Part shown: one piece after another, positions 8,829 to 17,540 of the stretch
How the letters are laid out: the number at the start of each line of letters is the position of its first letter
How positions within the stretch are numbered: position 1 is the stretch's first letter
Assembly (NCBI RefSeq): GCF_000418555.1
Contig: NZ_ATKM01000007.1
Span: 1-64,000 of the forward strand
Origin: Pseudomonas sp. P818
GTDB lineage: Bacteria > Pseudomonadota > Gammaproteobacteria > Pseudomonadales > Pseudomonadaceae
Direction: 5' to 3'
DNA: 64,000 nt
The notes under the pieces: generated by a model
Database searches by the model: none
The model's input: only the letters and a program-made list of their open reading frames with translations
Told to the model about the DNA's origin: nothing
Program-made: the position numbers and the translations under genes

Positions 8829-9530
8829 TCAGCCGCGTGCCGGAATGCTCAAGCCGCGCTGCACGGCCGGGCGCGCGAGGAAGGCGTCGAGCACGCGGCG
8901 CACGTTGCCGAAGCGTTCGAACTGCACCAGATCGCCGGCCTTGTAGACGTCCACCAGGCAGCGCACCCAGGGGAACACGGCGATATCGGCGATGCTGTAC
9001 TCGCCGGCGATCCAGCTACGGCCCTCCAGGTGTTGGTCGAGCACACCGAGCAGGCGAGCGGATTCGGCGACGTAGCGATCACGCGGGCGCTTGTCCTCGT
9101 ACTCGGCACCGGCGAACTTATGGAAGAAGCCGAGCTGGCCGAACATCGGGCCGAGGCCACCCATCTGCCACATCAGCCATTGAATCGTCTCGTAGCGGGC
9201 TGCGGCGTCCTGCGGCAGCAACCTGCCGGTCTTCTCTGCCAGGTAAATCAGGATCGCCCCGGACTCGAACAGCGGCAGCGGGTGGCCATTCGGCCCGTCG
9301 GGATCGAGGATCGCGGGAATCTTGTTGTTCGGCGCCAGTGAAAGGAACTCGGGGCTGAACTGGTCATTGCTGTCGAAGCTGACCAGGTGCGCCTCATAGG
9401 GCAGGCCGATTTCTTCCAGCATGATCGAGACCTTGACACCGTTGGGCGTGGGCAGCGAGTAGAGCTGCAGGCGCTCGGGATGCTGCGCGGGCCATTTGCG
9501 GGTGATGTGAAAGGGGCTGAGGTCGGTCAT
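8829..9530 (-). CDS. glutathione S-transferase, nu-class (YfcG/YghU-like)
   Basis: 233-residue cytosolic GST. The thioredoxin-like N-terminal domain has the TPNGVKV segment of the nu/Ure2p-like class, which binds glutathione without a classic Tyr/Ser/Cys nucleophile, then KIPAI and ESGAIL. The all-helical C-terminal domain follows from about residue 110. Nu-class enzymes act as disulfide-bond reductases or peroxidases with glutathione. It is a single gene, convergent with the upstream transporter. Confidence 0.85.
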   Translation of the reverse strand: MTDLSPFHITRKWPAQHPERLQLYSLPTPNGVKVSIMLEEIGLPYEAHLVSFDSNDQFSPEFLSLAPNNKIPAILDPDGPNGHPLPLFESGAILIYLAEKTGRLLPQDAAARYETIQWLMWQMGGLGPMFGQLGFFHKFAGAEYEDKRPRDRYVAESARLLGVLDQHLEGRSWIAGEYSIADIAVFPWVRCLVDVYKAGDLVQFERFGNVRRVLDAFLARPAVQRGLSIPARG

Positions 9531-9706
9531 GTGGTTTCCATATCCAGTGGGCCTTGGGAGCGGCGATCAAAACACGAGTGGCGGCAGTGACGGAAATCGA
9601 TGCGCCTGCTAGTAGTCATCGACTCGGGCGATCCTGCCTGGTTCCCTGTGCGCGAACGAGGCGGTATGGTGCGGGTTTTCATCCACCCGGCACGGAGCCC
9701 ATCGGC

Positions 9707-10144
9707 ATGAGCCTGCACGGTACCTACGATCCCCAGAACATCTTCGCCCAGATCATTCGTGGCGACCTGCCTTGCTACAAACTCTACGAGGACGACGATG
9801 TGCTGGCGTTCCTCGATCTGTTCCCGCAATCCAAGGGCCACAGTCTGGTCATTCCCAAGCGCGCTGCCGCGCGCAATATCCTGGAAATCGACGACGCCAG
9901 CCTGGCCAAGGTCATGGCCGTGGTGAAGAAGGTCACCCAGGCGGTGGTCGACGAACTGCAGCCGGCTGGCGTGCAGGTGGCGCAGTTCAACGGCGCGCCT
10001 GCCGGGCAGACGGTGTTCCATATCCACATGCACGTGATCCCGCGCTTCGAGGGCGAGGGGCTGGGTATTCACGCGGCCAACAAGGCCGACCCGGCCGAGC
10101 TGGAGGCGCTGCAGGCGCGTCTGGCCAAACGTCTGCAGGGCTGA
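9707..10144 (+). CDS. HIT-family hydrolase
   Basis: 145-residue histidine-triad protein. The active-site HIHMHVIP places the three histidines at residues 105, 107 and 109. HIT proteins hydrolyse nucleoside phosphoramidates and adenylated substrates such as AMP-lysine. The frame is open further upstream, but the ATG at 9707 gives the family N-terminus (YDPQNIFAQIIRGDLPCYK). It is monocistronic, followed directly by a terminator hairpin. Confidence 0.9.
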   Translation: MSLHGTYDPQNIFAQIIRGDLPCYKLYEDDDVLAFLDLFPQSKGHSLVIPKRAAARNILEIDDASLAKVMAVVKKVTQAVVDELQPAGVQVAQFNGAPAGQTVFHIHMHVIPRFEGEGLGIHAANKADPAELEALQARLAKRLQG

Positions 10145-10154
10145 AAATGGTTTC

Positions 10155-10180
10155 GCCCCGGCCGAAGTATCGGCCGGGGC
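10155..10180. terminator. bidirectional terminator after the HIT gene
   Basis: GCCCCGGCCG (10155-10164) pairs perfectly with 10171-10180 around AAGTAT. It separates the HIT gene from the convergent DUF2790 gene. Confidence 0.65.
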
Positions 10181-10204
10181 ACGAAGCACGCGCTGAGCAA
10201 GCGC

Positions 10205-10471
10205 TTAGCCGTTCTGGCTACTCAGCCCGCCCCATTCCATGAAGCGCACGGCGTGCACTTCACCCTGGCTGTCGCGGTAGACCAGAACGCTCGGTACCAC
10301 ACCGCTCTTGCGGCTGTTGTCGGTGCGTTGCAGGACCTGATCGATATCCAGCTGCATGCCGTACTGGTATTCCTGTACTTCGACCTTGGGAGTGGCAGGT
10401 GCTTTCTCGCTGGCGATGGCCAAGGGGGCCAGAACGGCGAGGAGGGTGGCGTTGAAGGCTGCGAATTTCAT
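10205..10471 (-). CDS. small secreted DUF2790-family protein
   Basis: 88 residues with an N-terminal signal peptide (cleavage likely after IAS, about residue 21). It carries the YQYGMQLDIDQVL and VVPSVLVYRDSQGE segments typical of the Pseudomonas-restricted DUF2790 family. Several copies of such proteins exist per Pseudomonas genome; their function is unknown. It is probably periplasmic. Confidence 0.78.
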   Translation of the reverse strand: MKFAAFNATLLAVLAPLAIASEKAPATPKVEVQEYQYGMQLDIDQVLQRTDNSRKSGVVPSVLVYRDSQGEVHAVRFMEWGGLSSQNG

Positions 10472-10655
10472 CTTGCGTATCTCCGATCTGTGCGCCTGGA
10501 AAGGTTGGCGCCGGGTTCAGGAGAGATGAAAACACTGCGCCCTTCATTGCAGAAATCGATGCTTTTGCTAACGAAAATCGCTGTCATCGATACCTTGCCC
10601 GCAGACGCGCCAAGCCCAATACTCAGCCGGCACTCATCTGCCCATGGAGGGCTTC

Positions 10656-11081
10656 ATGCGTTCGATCCTCATCGCTCTACCCCTGGTGTTGCTGGCTGGC
10701 TGTTCGTCGTTTCGAGGTGATCCCGAGCACATCAAGCCCGTGCCGGAGGATCGTCTGCTGGCCTTCCAGGAGGCGCAGGAGAATGGCGCTCAGATCGTGG
10801 TCAATCGCGATTTCGGCATGATGGGGGGCGGCTGCTACGTGGCCATCGAAGTGGACCGCAAGGTGGCTGCGCGCATCGGCGTCGGTGAGGTCGCAACCTT
10901 CCAGGTACGGCCAGGCACGCGCGTGGTCGGCATCACCCCGGATCGCATGGACGACACCCTGTGCGGCATGGGCCGCCTGCTGCGCGAAGTGGCGGTGCCG
11001 GTGAAAAGCGGGGAAATCCAGCACCTGCGCATCGTCAGCCAGAACAAGGGCGGCTTCGATATACGCCCCGACAAGCCTTGA
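10656..11081 (+). CDS. conserved lipoprotein of unknown function
   Basis: 141-residue lipoprotein with a short hydrophobic leader and a lipobox LLAGC (lipidated Cys16). GGAGG at 10646-10650 supports the ATG at 10656 rather than the in-frame one at 10644. The mature part contains GGGCYVAIEVDRKVAARI and DRMDDTLCG. It looks like a small beta-rich domain, similar in kind to DUF2846-type lipoproteins. I cannot assign a function. Confidence 0.7.
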   Translation: MRSILIALPLVLLAGCSSFRGDPEHIKPVPEDRLLAFQEAQENGAQIVVNRDFGMMGGGCYVAIEVDRKVAARIGVGEVATFQVRPGTRVVGITPDRMDDTLCGMGRLLREVAVPVKSGEIQHLRIVSQNKGGFDIRPDKP

Positions 11082-11167
11082 TGACCGCTCTGGCGCTGTG
11101 CGGGCGGTCATACCGCCAGTGATGCCGGACGGTTAGTATTCCCTGCAGCCAATCAGGGAGCACGAAC

Positions 11168-12451
11168 GTGAATGGATTGCCGATCGCCATAGTCGGGGCG
11201 GGGACAGCTGGTCTCGCCACCGCCATATTTCTCGCCCGTCAGGGCTATGCGGTGCGTTTGCTGGAGCGGGTCGAACGACTGCAGCCGGTGGGCGCCGGGA
11301 TCCTGCTGCAGCCTTCCGGCCTGGCGGTGCTGCAGCGCCTTGGTCTGCTCGCCGAATGCACCGCGCTGGGTGCGCCGGTCAGCCGACTCTACGGCACCAG
11401 TTGCCGGGGGCGGGTGATTCTCGATACCCGCTATCACGACTGGCAGCCCGGCAGTTTCGGCCTGGGCATCCACCGCGGCGTGCTGATGACGGCGCTGCTC
11501 AATGCGGCGCAGCGCATTGGCGTGCAGGTGCAAACCGGAGTGAGCATCAGCCGTTTCGAACAGGGCAGCGGCCATGTCCGTTTGCTGCGTCAGGACGAAG
11601 AAGGCGTTGAACAACCTCTGGGGGATTTCGCCGCGCTGATCCTGGCCGATGGCACCCGTTCGACACTGCGCGCGCAGATGCAGGTGCGCCAGTGGTCGCG
11701 GCCCTATCCCTGGGGCGCTTTGTGGAGCATGTTGCCGACTGCGGCGTCGGCCGAAACCGGCGAGCTGCGTCAGTGGTATCGCGGCTGCCGGGAAATGTTC
11801 GGGCTGATGCCCACTGGTTGCACCCATCAGGCACGCGAACGGTCGCTCACCAGTCTGTTCTGGAGCCTGCCGCTCAGTGAGCACGAGACGTGGCGAGCGA
11901 GTGGCCTGGAGGCCTGGAAAACCCGTGTGAGCGCCCTGGCTGGCGAAGCGGCGCAGGCCTATCTGCAACAGATCATCGATCCCGCACAGCTGACGCTGGC
12001 CGCTTATGCCGATGTACGCATGCAGCGCTGGCACGATGGCCGCGTCCTGGCCATCGGCGATTGCGCCCACGCCATGAGTCCGCAACTGGGACAGGGCGCC
12101 AACATGGCGCTGGTCGATGCCGCCGCGCTCGCTGATACGCTCGGCAACGCGGGCGACGAGGCCCAGCATGCAATCGACTGGAACGCCATCTTCGCTCGTT
12201 ACGGTGATGCTCGCCGTGACCACCTGCGGTACTACCGCCAGGCGAGTCGGTTGCTGACGCCCTTGTTCCAGTCCAACAGCCACACCCTGGCCGTGCTGCG
12301 CGATATCGCCCTGACGCTGGCCCGGCACAACCGCTTCGGCCGCCAGCATGCGGTCAGCACCCTGGTCGGTGCGCGCAGCGGCTGGCTATGGTCCGGCGCG
12401 CAGAAGCGCGAGCTGCATGCCTGGACGGGGGAGCGGGAGGCGTGGGAATAA
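11168..12451 (+). CDS. FAD-dependent aromatic-ring-type monooxygenase
   Basis: 427-residue class A flavoprotein monooxygenase (PHBH/UbiH/salicylate-hydroxylase superfamily). The N-terminal Rossmann motif GAGTAGLATAIFLARQG (from residue 9) binds ADP, and the downstream GDCAHAMSPQLGQGAN motif contacts the FAD ribityl/pyrophosphate. It uses NAD(P)H and O2 to hydroxylate or epoxidise a small substrate, not identifiable here. It is monocistronic and convergent with the TPR gene 11 bp away. Confidence 0.85.
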   Translation: MNGLPIAIVGAGTAGLATAIFLARQGYAVRLLERVERLQPVGAGILLQPSGLAVLQRLGLLAECTALGAPVSRLYGTSCRGRVILDTRYHDWQPGSFGLGIHRGVLMTALLNAAQRIGVQVQTGVSISRFEQGSGHVRLLRQDEEGVEQPLGDFAALILADGTRSTLRAQMQVRQWSRPYPWGALWSMLPTAASAETGELRQWYRGCREMFGLMPTGCTHQARERSLTSLFWSLPLSEHETWRASGLEAWKTRVSALAGEAAQAYLQQIIDPAQLTLAAYADVRMQRWHDGRVLAIGDCAHAMSPQLGQGANMALVDAAALADTLGNAGDEAQHAIDWNAIFARYGDARRDHLRYYRQASRLLTPLFQSNSHTLAVLRDIALTLARHNRFGRQHAVSTLVGARSGWLWSGAQKRELHAWTGEREAWE

Positions 12452-12462
12452 CCTGACGCCGT

Positions 12463-13215
12463 TCAACTGCGCTGCAGATCGAGCAGCGCCTTCTGGCTCA
12501 GGTCCAGCCACTCCTTGTGCAGAACCCGGTAATGCCGGGCGGAGCGACGGGCGTGGGTGTGGATCTGCTGCAGCAGTTCGATGGCTTCGCGCTGGCGCCC
12601 CAGTCGGCGCAGCAGCAGGGCATAGCGGTAATTGGCTTCCGGGCTGGCGCTGTAGCTGCCGAGTGCGCGGTATTCCTCTTCGGCCTTGAGGTCGTTGCCC
12701 TGGCCTTCCAGCGCACGGGCATACAGCAGGTGGCCATCGGTGGAGCGGAAGTCGGGGTTGTGGGCGATCAGTTGATCGAGGCTCGCCTGGCAGCCGGCGA
12801 AATCGCCCAGGGCGAAGCGTGCTTTTGCCAGGCCGAGGAGGATGTCGGGTGCGTCGCTGTGAATGCCGCGCAATGCCATCTGATAGTGCGTGGCCGCTTC
12901 TTCGGCCTGGCCCATGCGCAGCAGCTCATCGGCCAGATTGACGCGGGTATCGCGGGTGTCGCGAATGTCCAGCTCATCGCGCAGAGCGCGCAGATGACGC
13001 TCTGGGTCGATGCTGTCGTGCAGGCGGTTGAGCGTACGGCGGCCGCGACGGCTACCGAGCAGATCCGGCAGCATGATGCCGAGGAAGTAGATCAGGCAAC
13101 CGAGACCTGGCAGGGCGATGATCAGGTATAGCCAGTAGCGTTCCTGACCACTGCGCACCACGTGGAGGCCACAGGTGACTTGGCAGGCGATGACTAGCAG
13201 AGCGAGTACAGGCAT
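12463..13215 (-). CDS. membrane-anchored tetratricopeptide-repeat protein
   Basis: 250 residues. Two hydrophobic segments at the N-terminus (about residues 1-20 and 27-47, RYWLYLIIALPGLGCLIYFLG) resemble the short phospholipase-D-nuclease N-terminal membrane anchor. About four TPR-like helix pairs follow, from residue 90. The open frame runs 30 codons further upstream, but the ATG at 13215 places the first transmembrane segment correctly. It is likely a cytoplasm-facing scaffold at the inner membrane; partners are unknown. Confidence 0.7.
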   Translation of the reverse strand: MPVLALLVIACQVTCGLHVVRSGQERYWLYLIIALPGLGCLIYFLGIMLPDLLGSRRGRRTLNRLHDSIDPERHLRALRDELDIRDTRDTRVNLADELLRMGQAEEAATHYQMALRGIHSDAPDILLGLAKARFALGDFAGCQASLDQLIAHNPDFRSTDGHLLYARALEGQGNDLKAEEEYRALGSYSASPEANYRYALLLRRLGRQREAIELLQQIHTHARRSARHYRVLHKEWLDLSQKALLDLQRS

Positions 13216-13356
13216 GGTGCGATCCAGTCCTTTGGAGTGCGGTGGGAGGCATATCAGAGCATGGATCAGCCCTGTTGTCAGGTGATGCATGCACGGCTGT
13301 GGCATACGTCACGTGGTAGGCTGCGCGGCTGATTCCATGTTCATAAGGATGCGTGC

Positions 13357-13923
13357 ATGCCGTCGTCGCTGGAGATTTTCGCCAACCTCTTCTATCTGGT
13401 TTCGGTCGTGCTGGCGGCGCGCAACTCCGTGCACACCTGGGCAGTCGGTCTGGTCGGCTGTGTGCTGTTCGGCTGGCTGTTCTTCAGCGTGCAGCTGTAT
13501 GCGGACGTGACCCTGCAGGGCTTTTTCATCGCCACCAGTCTGCTGGGGTGGTGGAGCTGGTTGCGTGGACGCGACGGTGAACCCATGCCGATCAGCCGTA
13601 CGGCCTGGCCGGGGCTGGGCCTGGCATTGTCGATCGCCGTTGTCGTGGCCGTCGCCTACGGAGCGTTGCTGCACCACTTCACCGACGCCTACGCGCCCTT
13701 TATCGATTCGCTGGTGCTGACCTTCAGCGTGCTGGCGCAGCTACTGCTGATGCGCCGCAAGCTGGAAACCTGGTACGGCTGGCTGCTGGTCAATACCCTG
13801 GCAGTGCCGTTGTTCGCCTCGCGCGAGCTGTACCTGACCGCCTTCATCTACCTGTTGTTCTGGTGCAATGCCTGGTACGGCCTGTATTGCTGGCGGCGTG
13901 AACTGAAAGCGCAGGCGGCCTGA
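13357..13923 (+). CDS. pnuC: nicotinamide riboside transporter PnuC
   Basis: 188-residue inner-membrane protein of the PnuC family with seven predicted hydrophobic segments. It has the family's tryptophan-rich motifs (LLGWWSWLRG, WLLVNTLAVPLF, FWCNAWYGLYCW). PnuC facilitates uptake of nicotinamide riboside, which is trapped by phosphorylation in the cytoplasm. The stop codon is one base before the NadR-like ATG, a tight two-gene NAD-salvage operon. Confidence 0.88.
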   Translation: MPSSLEIFANLFYLVSVVLAARNSVHTWAVGLVGCVLFGWLFFSVQLYADVTLQGFFIATSLLGWWSWLRGRDGEPMPISRTAWPGLGLALSIAVVVAVAYGALLHHFTDAYAPFIDSLVLTFSVLAQLLLMRRKLETWYGWLLVNTLAVPLFASRELYLTAFIYLLFWCNAWYGLYCWRRELKAQAA

Positions 13924-13924
13924 G

Positions 13925-14971
13925 ATGAGCAAGCGATTCGCCCATGGTCTGGTGGTGGGCAAGTTCGCGCCGCTGCATCTGGGGCACGAATGGCTGATCC
14001 GCCAGGCGCGAGAGCAGTGCGAGCAACTGGTGCTGCTCAGCTGGGCCTACCCGGAGCTTGCCGGTTGCGAGCCTGAGCGGCGGACGAACTGGTTGCGCCT
14101 GCGCTTTCCCGAATTGCCCAGTTGGGTGGTCACGCCCGAGTGGGTCGCCCAGCAGCGTGCAGGCGGCCTGGCGCTGCCGGACCTTCCTCACGAATCCGAT
14201 CCCGATGCCATACAGCGCCAGTTCGTCGCCGAGTTCTGCCTCGCGGTGCTTGGCCATCCGGTGGACGCGGTCTTTACCAGCGAGGCCTACGGTGATGGCT
14301 TCGCCGCGCACCTGAGCGAATGTTTCGGCCGGCCGGTGCAGCATGTCGAGATCGACCGCGCGCGCATTCAGGTGCCGGTGTCCGGTACGCGACTGCGCGC
14401 CGACATCCACGGCCTGCGCCAGTACCTGGCACCGCAGGTCTACGGCGATTTCGTCGAGCGCATCGCCCTGCTTGGCGGCGAGTCCACTGGCAAGAGCAGC
14501 CTTGCCCTGGCGCTGGCCGAGAAGCTGGGTACGCGGCATGCCGCCGAATATGGCCGAGAACTGTGGGAAGAGCAGGGCGGTGTGCTGGCCTATGAGGATC
14601 TGCTGCGCATAGGCCGCACCCAGGTCGACCGTGAGCAGAGCCTGGCCGGGCAGTGCCGGCGTTATCTGGTATGCGACACCACGCCGTTGACCACGCTGTT
14701 CTACTGTCGCGAGATGTTCGGCCGTGCCGAGCCCGAGCTGGAGCGCCTGGCCGAGCGGCATTACCAGCATCTGTTTTTGTGCGCCGACGACTTTCCCTTC
14801 GTGCAGGACGGTACGCGGCGCGACGAGACGTTTCGCCGTCGGCAGAACCAGTGGTACGAGCAGGAGTTGCAGCGGCGCGGATGGACCTTCACGCGTCTGA
14901 CGGGCTCGCCCACGCAGCGCCTCGAACAGGTGCTGCGGCACCTGGGCAGGAGCCCGGCGATTCAGCGATAG
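13925..14971 (+). CDS. nadR: NadR-like bifunctional NMN adenylyltransferase / ribosylnicotinamide kinase
   Basis: 348 residues. The N-terminal nucleotidyltransferase has GKFAPLHLGH (HxGH at 18-21), and the C-terminal kinase has Walker A GGESTGKSS near residue 184. The DNA-binding helix-turn-helix present at the N-terminus of enteric NadR is absent, so this is the enzymatic form only. It phosphorylates nicotinamide riboside imported by PnuC and adenylates NMN to NAD. Its 3' end overlaps the convergent solute-binding-protein gene by 10 bp. Confidence 0.85.
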   Translation: MSKRFAHGLVVGKFAPLHLGHEWLIRQAREQCEQLVLLSWAYPELAGCEPERRTNWLRLRFPELPSWVVTPEWVAQQRAGGLALPDLPHESDPDAIQRQFVAEFCLAVLGHPVDAVFTSEAYGDGFAAHLSECFGRPVQHVEIDRARIQVPVSGTRLRADIHGLRQYLAPQVYGDFVERIALLGGESTGKSSLALALAEKLGTRHAAEYGRELWEEQGGVLAYEDLLRIGRTQVDREQSLAGQCRRYLVCDTTPLTTLFYCREMFGRAEPELERLAERHYQHLFLCADDFPFVQDGTRRDETFRRRQNQWYEQELQRRGWTFTRLTGSPTQRLEQVLRHLGRSPAIQR

Positions 14972-15699
14972 CGGGAGAGAATGGCGTCGAATTCGCCATC
15001 CTCCTTCATCTGTACCAGAGCTTGCAGCAGCGCCTGGGTGGGCACGTCCGGCGCATCGCGCACGAGGCAGGAAAGCGCATCGGCGCTGAGCTCGGCCAGT
15101 GCGCGCAGGCGTTTGTCCTCCGGCAGGTCGCGGTTGAACCAGGCCAGGGCCAGCTCGTTGCTGACCGCGTAGCGATAGCGTCCGGCTTCCAGCTTCTCCA
15201 GCACCAGCTCTTGCGTGCGGGCGTCTTCGCGCTGCAGCTGGCCGCTGGCGAACAGCGGGTCCAGGCGCGGGTAGCTGTAGCCCAGCACGGTACCCAGGCG
15301 CTGGCCCGGCAGTTGCGCGAGGCTGATGTCGGCTTCGTCGTGACGGCCGACGATCAAGTCGCGCTGCACCATGAAGGGCACGCTCCAGAGGTATTGATGG
15401 TGCGTTTCGCTTAGCCAGCCCGGATTGACGTAGCAGCGCACGTCGATCTCACCCCTGGCCATCAGGCGCTGTACGCGCAGACGCGGCAACACCAGCAGTT
15501 CGGCGCGGCGGCCGACCTTCTGCGCCAGACGTGTCTGCAGGTCGTAGAGCACGCCGGACGTGGCACGGCCATCTTCGATGAGGATCATCGGCATGGCCCA
15601 GCCCTCGGTTACCGAGAAGCGCAGCGGGCGTTGTTCCTGCTCGCTGGCAACGGCGCTCAGCGAAACCAGCAAAGCGAAAAGCAGCAGACGCATGCGCAT
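14962..15699 (-). CDS. periplasmic solute-binding protein, family 3-like
   Basis: 245 residues with a signal peptide (about 1-18). The two-lobed fold of amino-acid-type (SBP_bac_3) binding proteins is suggested by VLYDLQTRLAQKVGRRAELLVLPRLRVQRLMARGEID. No ABC permease or ATPase gene is nearby, so it is an orphan sensor or scavenging protein. Its ATG overlaps the TGA of the upstream flavoprotein gene (TGATG), so the two are translationally coupled. Confidence 0.75.
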   Translation of the reverse strand: MRMRLLLFALLVSLSAVASEQEQRPLRFSVTEGWAMPMILIEDGRATSGVLYDLQTRLAQKVGRRAELLVLPRLRVQRLMARGEIDVRCYVNPGWLSETHHQYLWSVPFMVQRDLIVGRHDEADISLAQLPGQRLGTVLGYSYPRLDPLFASGQLQREDARTQELVLEKLEAGRYRYAVSNELALAWFNRDLPEDKRLRALAELSADALSCLVRDAPDVPTQALLQALVQMKEDGEFDAILSRYR

Positions 15700-17309
15700 C
15701 AGGCCGCGGCGGGATCGAAACTGTCAGCACGGGCCATGCGCCACATGCGCTCGTAGAACTCCCCCTCGATCTGGCCGCCGAGCAGTTCGCCCGGCGCGAG
15801 AAACACGTGCTGCTGGGCGAACAGTTTGATCTCGGTGGCGGACATGCGCTGCACCAGGTGCTTGGCATCGATCTGCGCCGGATGGTCGAGGCCGGCGGCG
15901 GCGAGCATCTCGGCCAGCGCCTTGAGTGTGTTGCGGTGGAAGTTGTAGACGCGCTGGGCCTTGTCCTCGACCACCAGGGCGCGCTGGCGCAGCGGGTCCT
16001 GCGTCGCCACGCCGGTTGGGCACTTGTTGGTATGGCAGCTTTGGCTCTGGATGCAGCCGATGGCGAACATGAAGCCGCGCGCCGAGTTGGCCCAATCGGC
16101 GCCGATGGCCAGCACACGGGCGATGTCGAAGGCGCTGACGATCTTGCCGCTGGCGCCGAGCCTGATCTTGTCGCGCAGGTTGCTGCCGACCAGGGTGTTG
16201 TGCACGAACAGCAGCCCCTCGCGCAGCGGTACGCCAAGGTGATCGGTGAATTCCAGCGGCGCTGCACCGGTGCCGCCTTCCTTGCCGTCGACGACGATGA
16301 AGTCGGGCAGGATGCCCGTCTCCAGCATGGCCTTGACGATGCCCATGAATTCCCAGGGATGACCCAGGCAGAACTTGAAGCCGACCGGCTTGCCGCCGGA
16401 CAGCTCGCGCAGCTGGGTGATGAACTGCAGCAGCTCGATGGGCGTGGAGAAGGCGCTATGGCGCGAGGGCGAGATGCAATCCTCACCCATGGGCACGCCG
16501 CGTGTGTTGGCAATTTCCTCGGTGACCTTGTGCTTGGGCAGGATGCCGCCATGGCCCGGCTTGGCGCCCTGGCTGAGCTTGATCTCGATCATCTTCACCT
16601 GAGGGCTGGCCGCCTGGACGGCGAAACGCTCGGGGTCGAAGCGGCCATCCGAGGCGCGGCAGCCGAAATAGCCGCTGCCCAGCTCCCACACCAGATCGCC
16701 GCCATGCTCGCGGTGGTAGGGGCTGATGCTGCCTTCGCCGGTGTCGTGATAGAACTCGCCGAGCTTGGCGCCCTGGTTCAGCGCGCGGATGGCGTTGGCG
16801 CTGAGCGAGCCGAAGCTCATCGCCGAGATGTTGAACAGCGAGGCCGAGTACGGCTGGCTGCACTGCGGCCCGCCGATCTCTACGCGAAAGCTGCACGGGT
16901 CGGTCAGCGGTGCCGGGCGCATGGAATGGCTGATGAACTCGAAGCCGTTCTGGTACACGTCGCTCAGGGTGCCGAAGGGCTTGTCCGAGCCTTCGTTCTT
17001 GGCGCGGGCGTAGACCAGCGAACGCTGCGCGCGGGAGAACGGCAGCTGTTCGGCGTCGCCTTCGAGCAGATACTGGCGAATCTCCGGGCGGATGCCTTCG
17101 ACCAGGTAACGGATATTGCCCAGGATCGGGTAGTTGCGCCTGACTGCATGGCGCGTCTGCAGCAGATCGCCGATGCCGATCAGGCTGAGCACGCCTGCTA
17201 GCAGGGTGAACGGCCACAGCCATTCATGAGCGAGGAAGGGCAGGCTGGCCAGGGTGAACAGCACGCAGAAGGCAAAGAATGCATAGCGGCTGAGCAGGGA
17301 AAGATTCAT
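15699..17309 (-). CDS. membrane-anchored FMN-binding glutamate synthase-family protein
   Basis: 536 residues. Two N-terminal transmembrane segments (about residues 8-50) precede a glutamate-synthase central/FMN-binding barrel. Recognisable parts are the GEGSISPYHREHGGDLVWELGSGYFGCR region, the SQGAKPGHGG loop, VVDGKEGGTGAAP, and a C-x5-C-x4-C cluster (in GCIQSQSCHTNKCP) that would bind a 3Fe-4S centre. It lacks the glutaminase domain, so it is a YerD-type paralogue rather than GltB. The electron donor and substrate are unknown. It is upstream of, and coupled to, the solute-binding protein. Confidence 0.82.
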   Translation of the reverse strand: MNLSLLSRYAFFAFCVLFTLASLPFLAHEWLWPFTLLAGVLSLIGIGDLLQTRHAVRRNYPILGNIRYLVEGIRPEIRQYLLEGDAEQLPFSRAQRSLVYARAKNEGSDKPFGTLSDVYQNGFEFISHSMRPAPLTDPCSFRVEIGGPQCSQPYSASLFNISAMSFGSLSANAIRALNQGAKLGEFYHDTGEGSISPYHREHGGDLVWELGSGYFGCRASDGRFDPERFAVQAASPQVKMIEIKLSQGAKPGHGGILPKHKVTEEIANTRGVPMGEDCISPSRHSAFSTPIELLQFITQLRELSGGKPVGFKFCLGHPWEFMGIVKAMLETGILPDFIVVDGKEGGTGAAPLEFTDHLGVPLREGLLFVHNTLVGSNLRDKIRLGASGKIVSAFDIARVLAIGADWANSARGFMFAIGCIQSQSCHTNKCPTGVATQDPLRQRALVVEDKAQRVYNFHRNTLKALAEMLAAAGLDHPAQIDAKHLVQRMSATEIKLFAQQHVFLAPGELLGGQIEGEFYERMWRMARADSFDPAAA

Positions 17310-17540
17310 TCAAGCTCCAGATGCGCGATTCGAGATAAGACTTTAGACCAAACGGCTATATCGGGTCATGTTCTGTCCGTCTGGACACTCTCAAGGGCTG
17401 AGGACGAACCCCATCGCCCTGTGGCACACTCAGTGGCCCGGAGCCAACCATCGCAAGAGCTTGGCCCAAGTCCCCCGATTTTCGGCCTGCGCGATTGTCG
17501 CCGGCCTACTGCCTGAGGCCGCCAGCGGCCAAGAAGAGGA

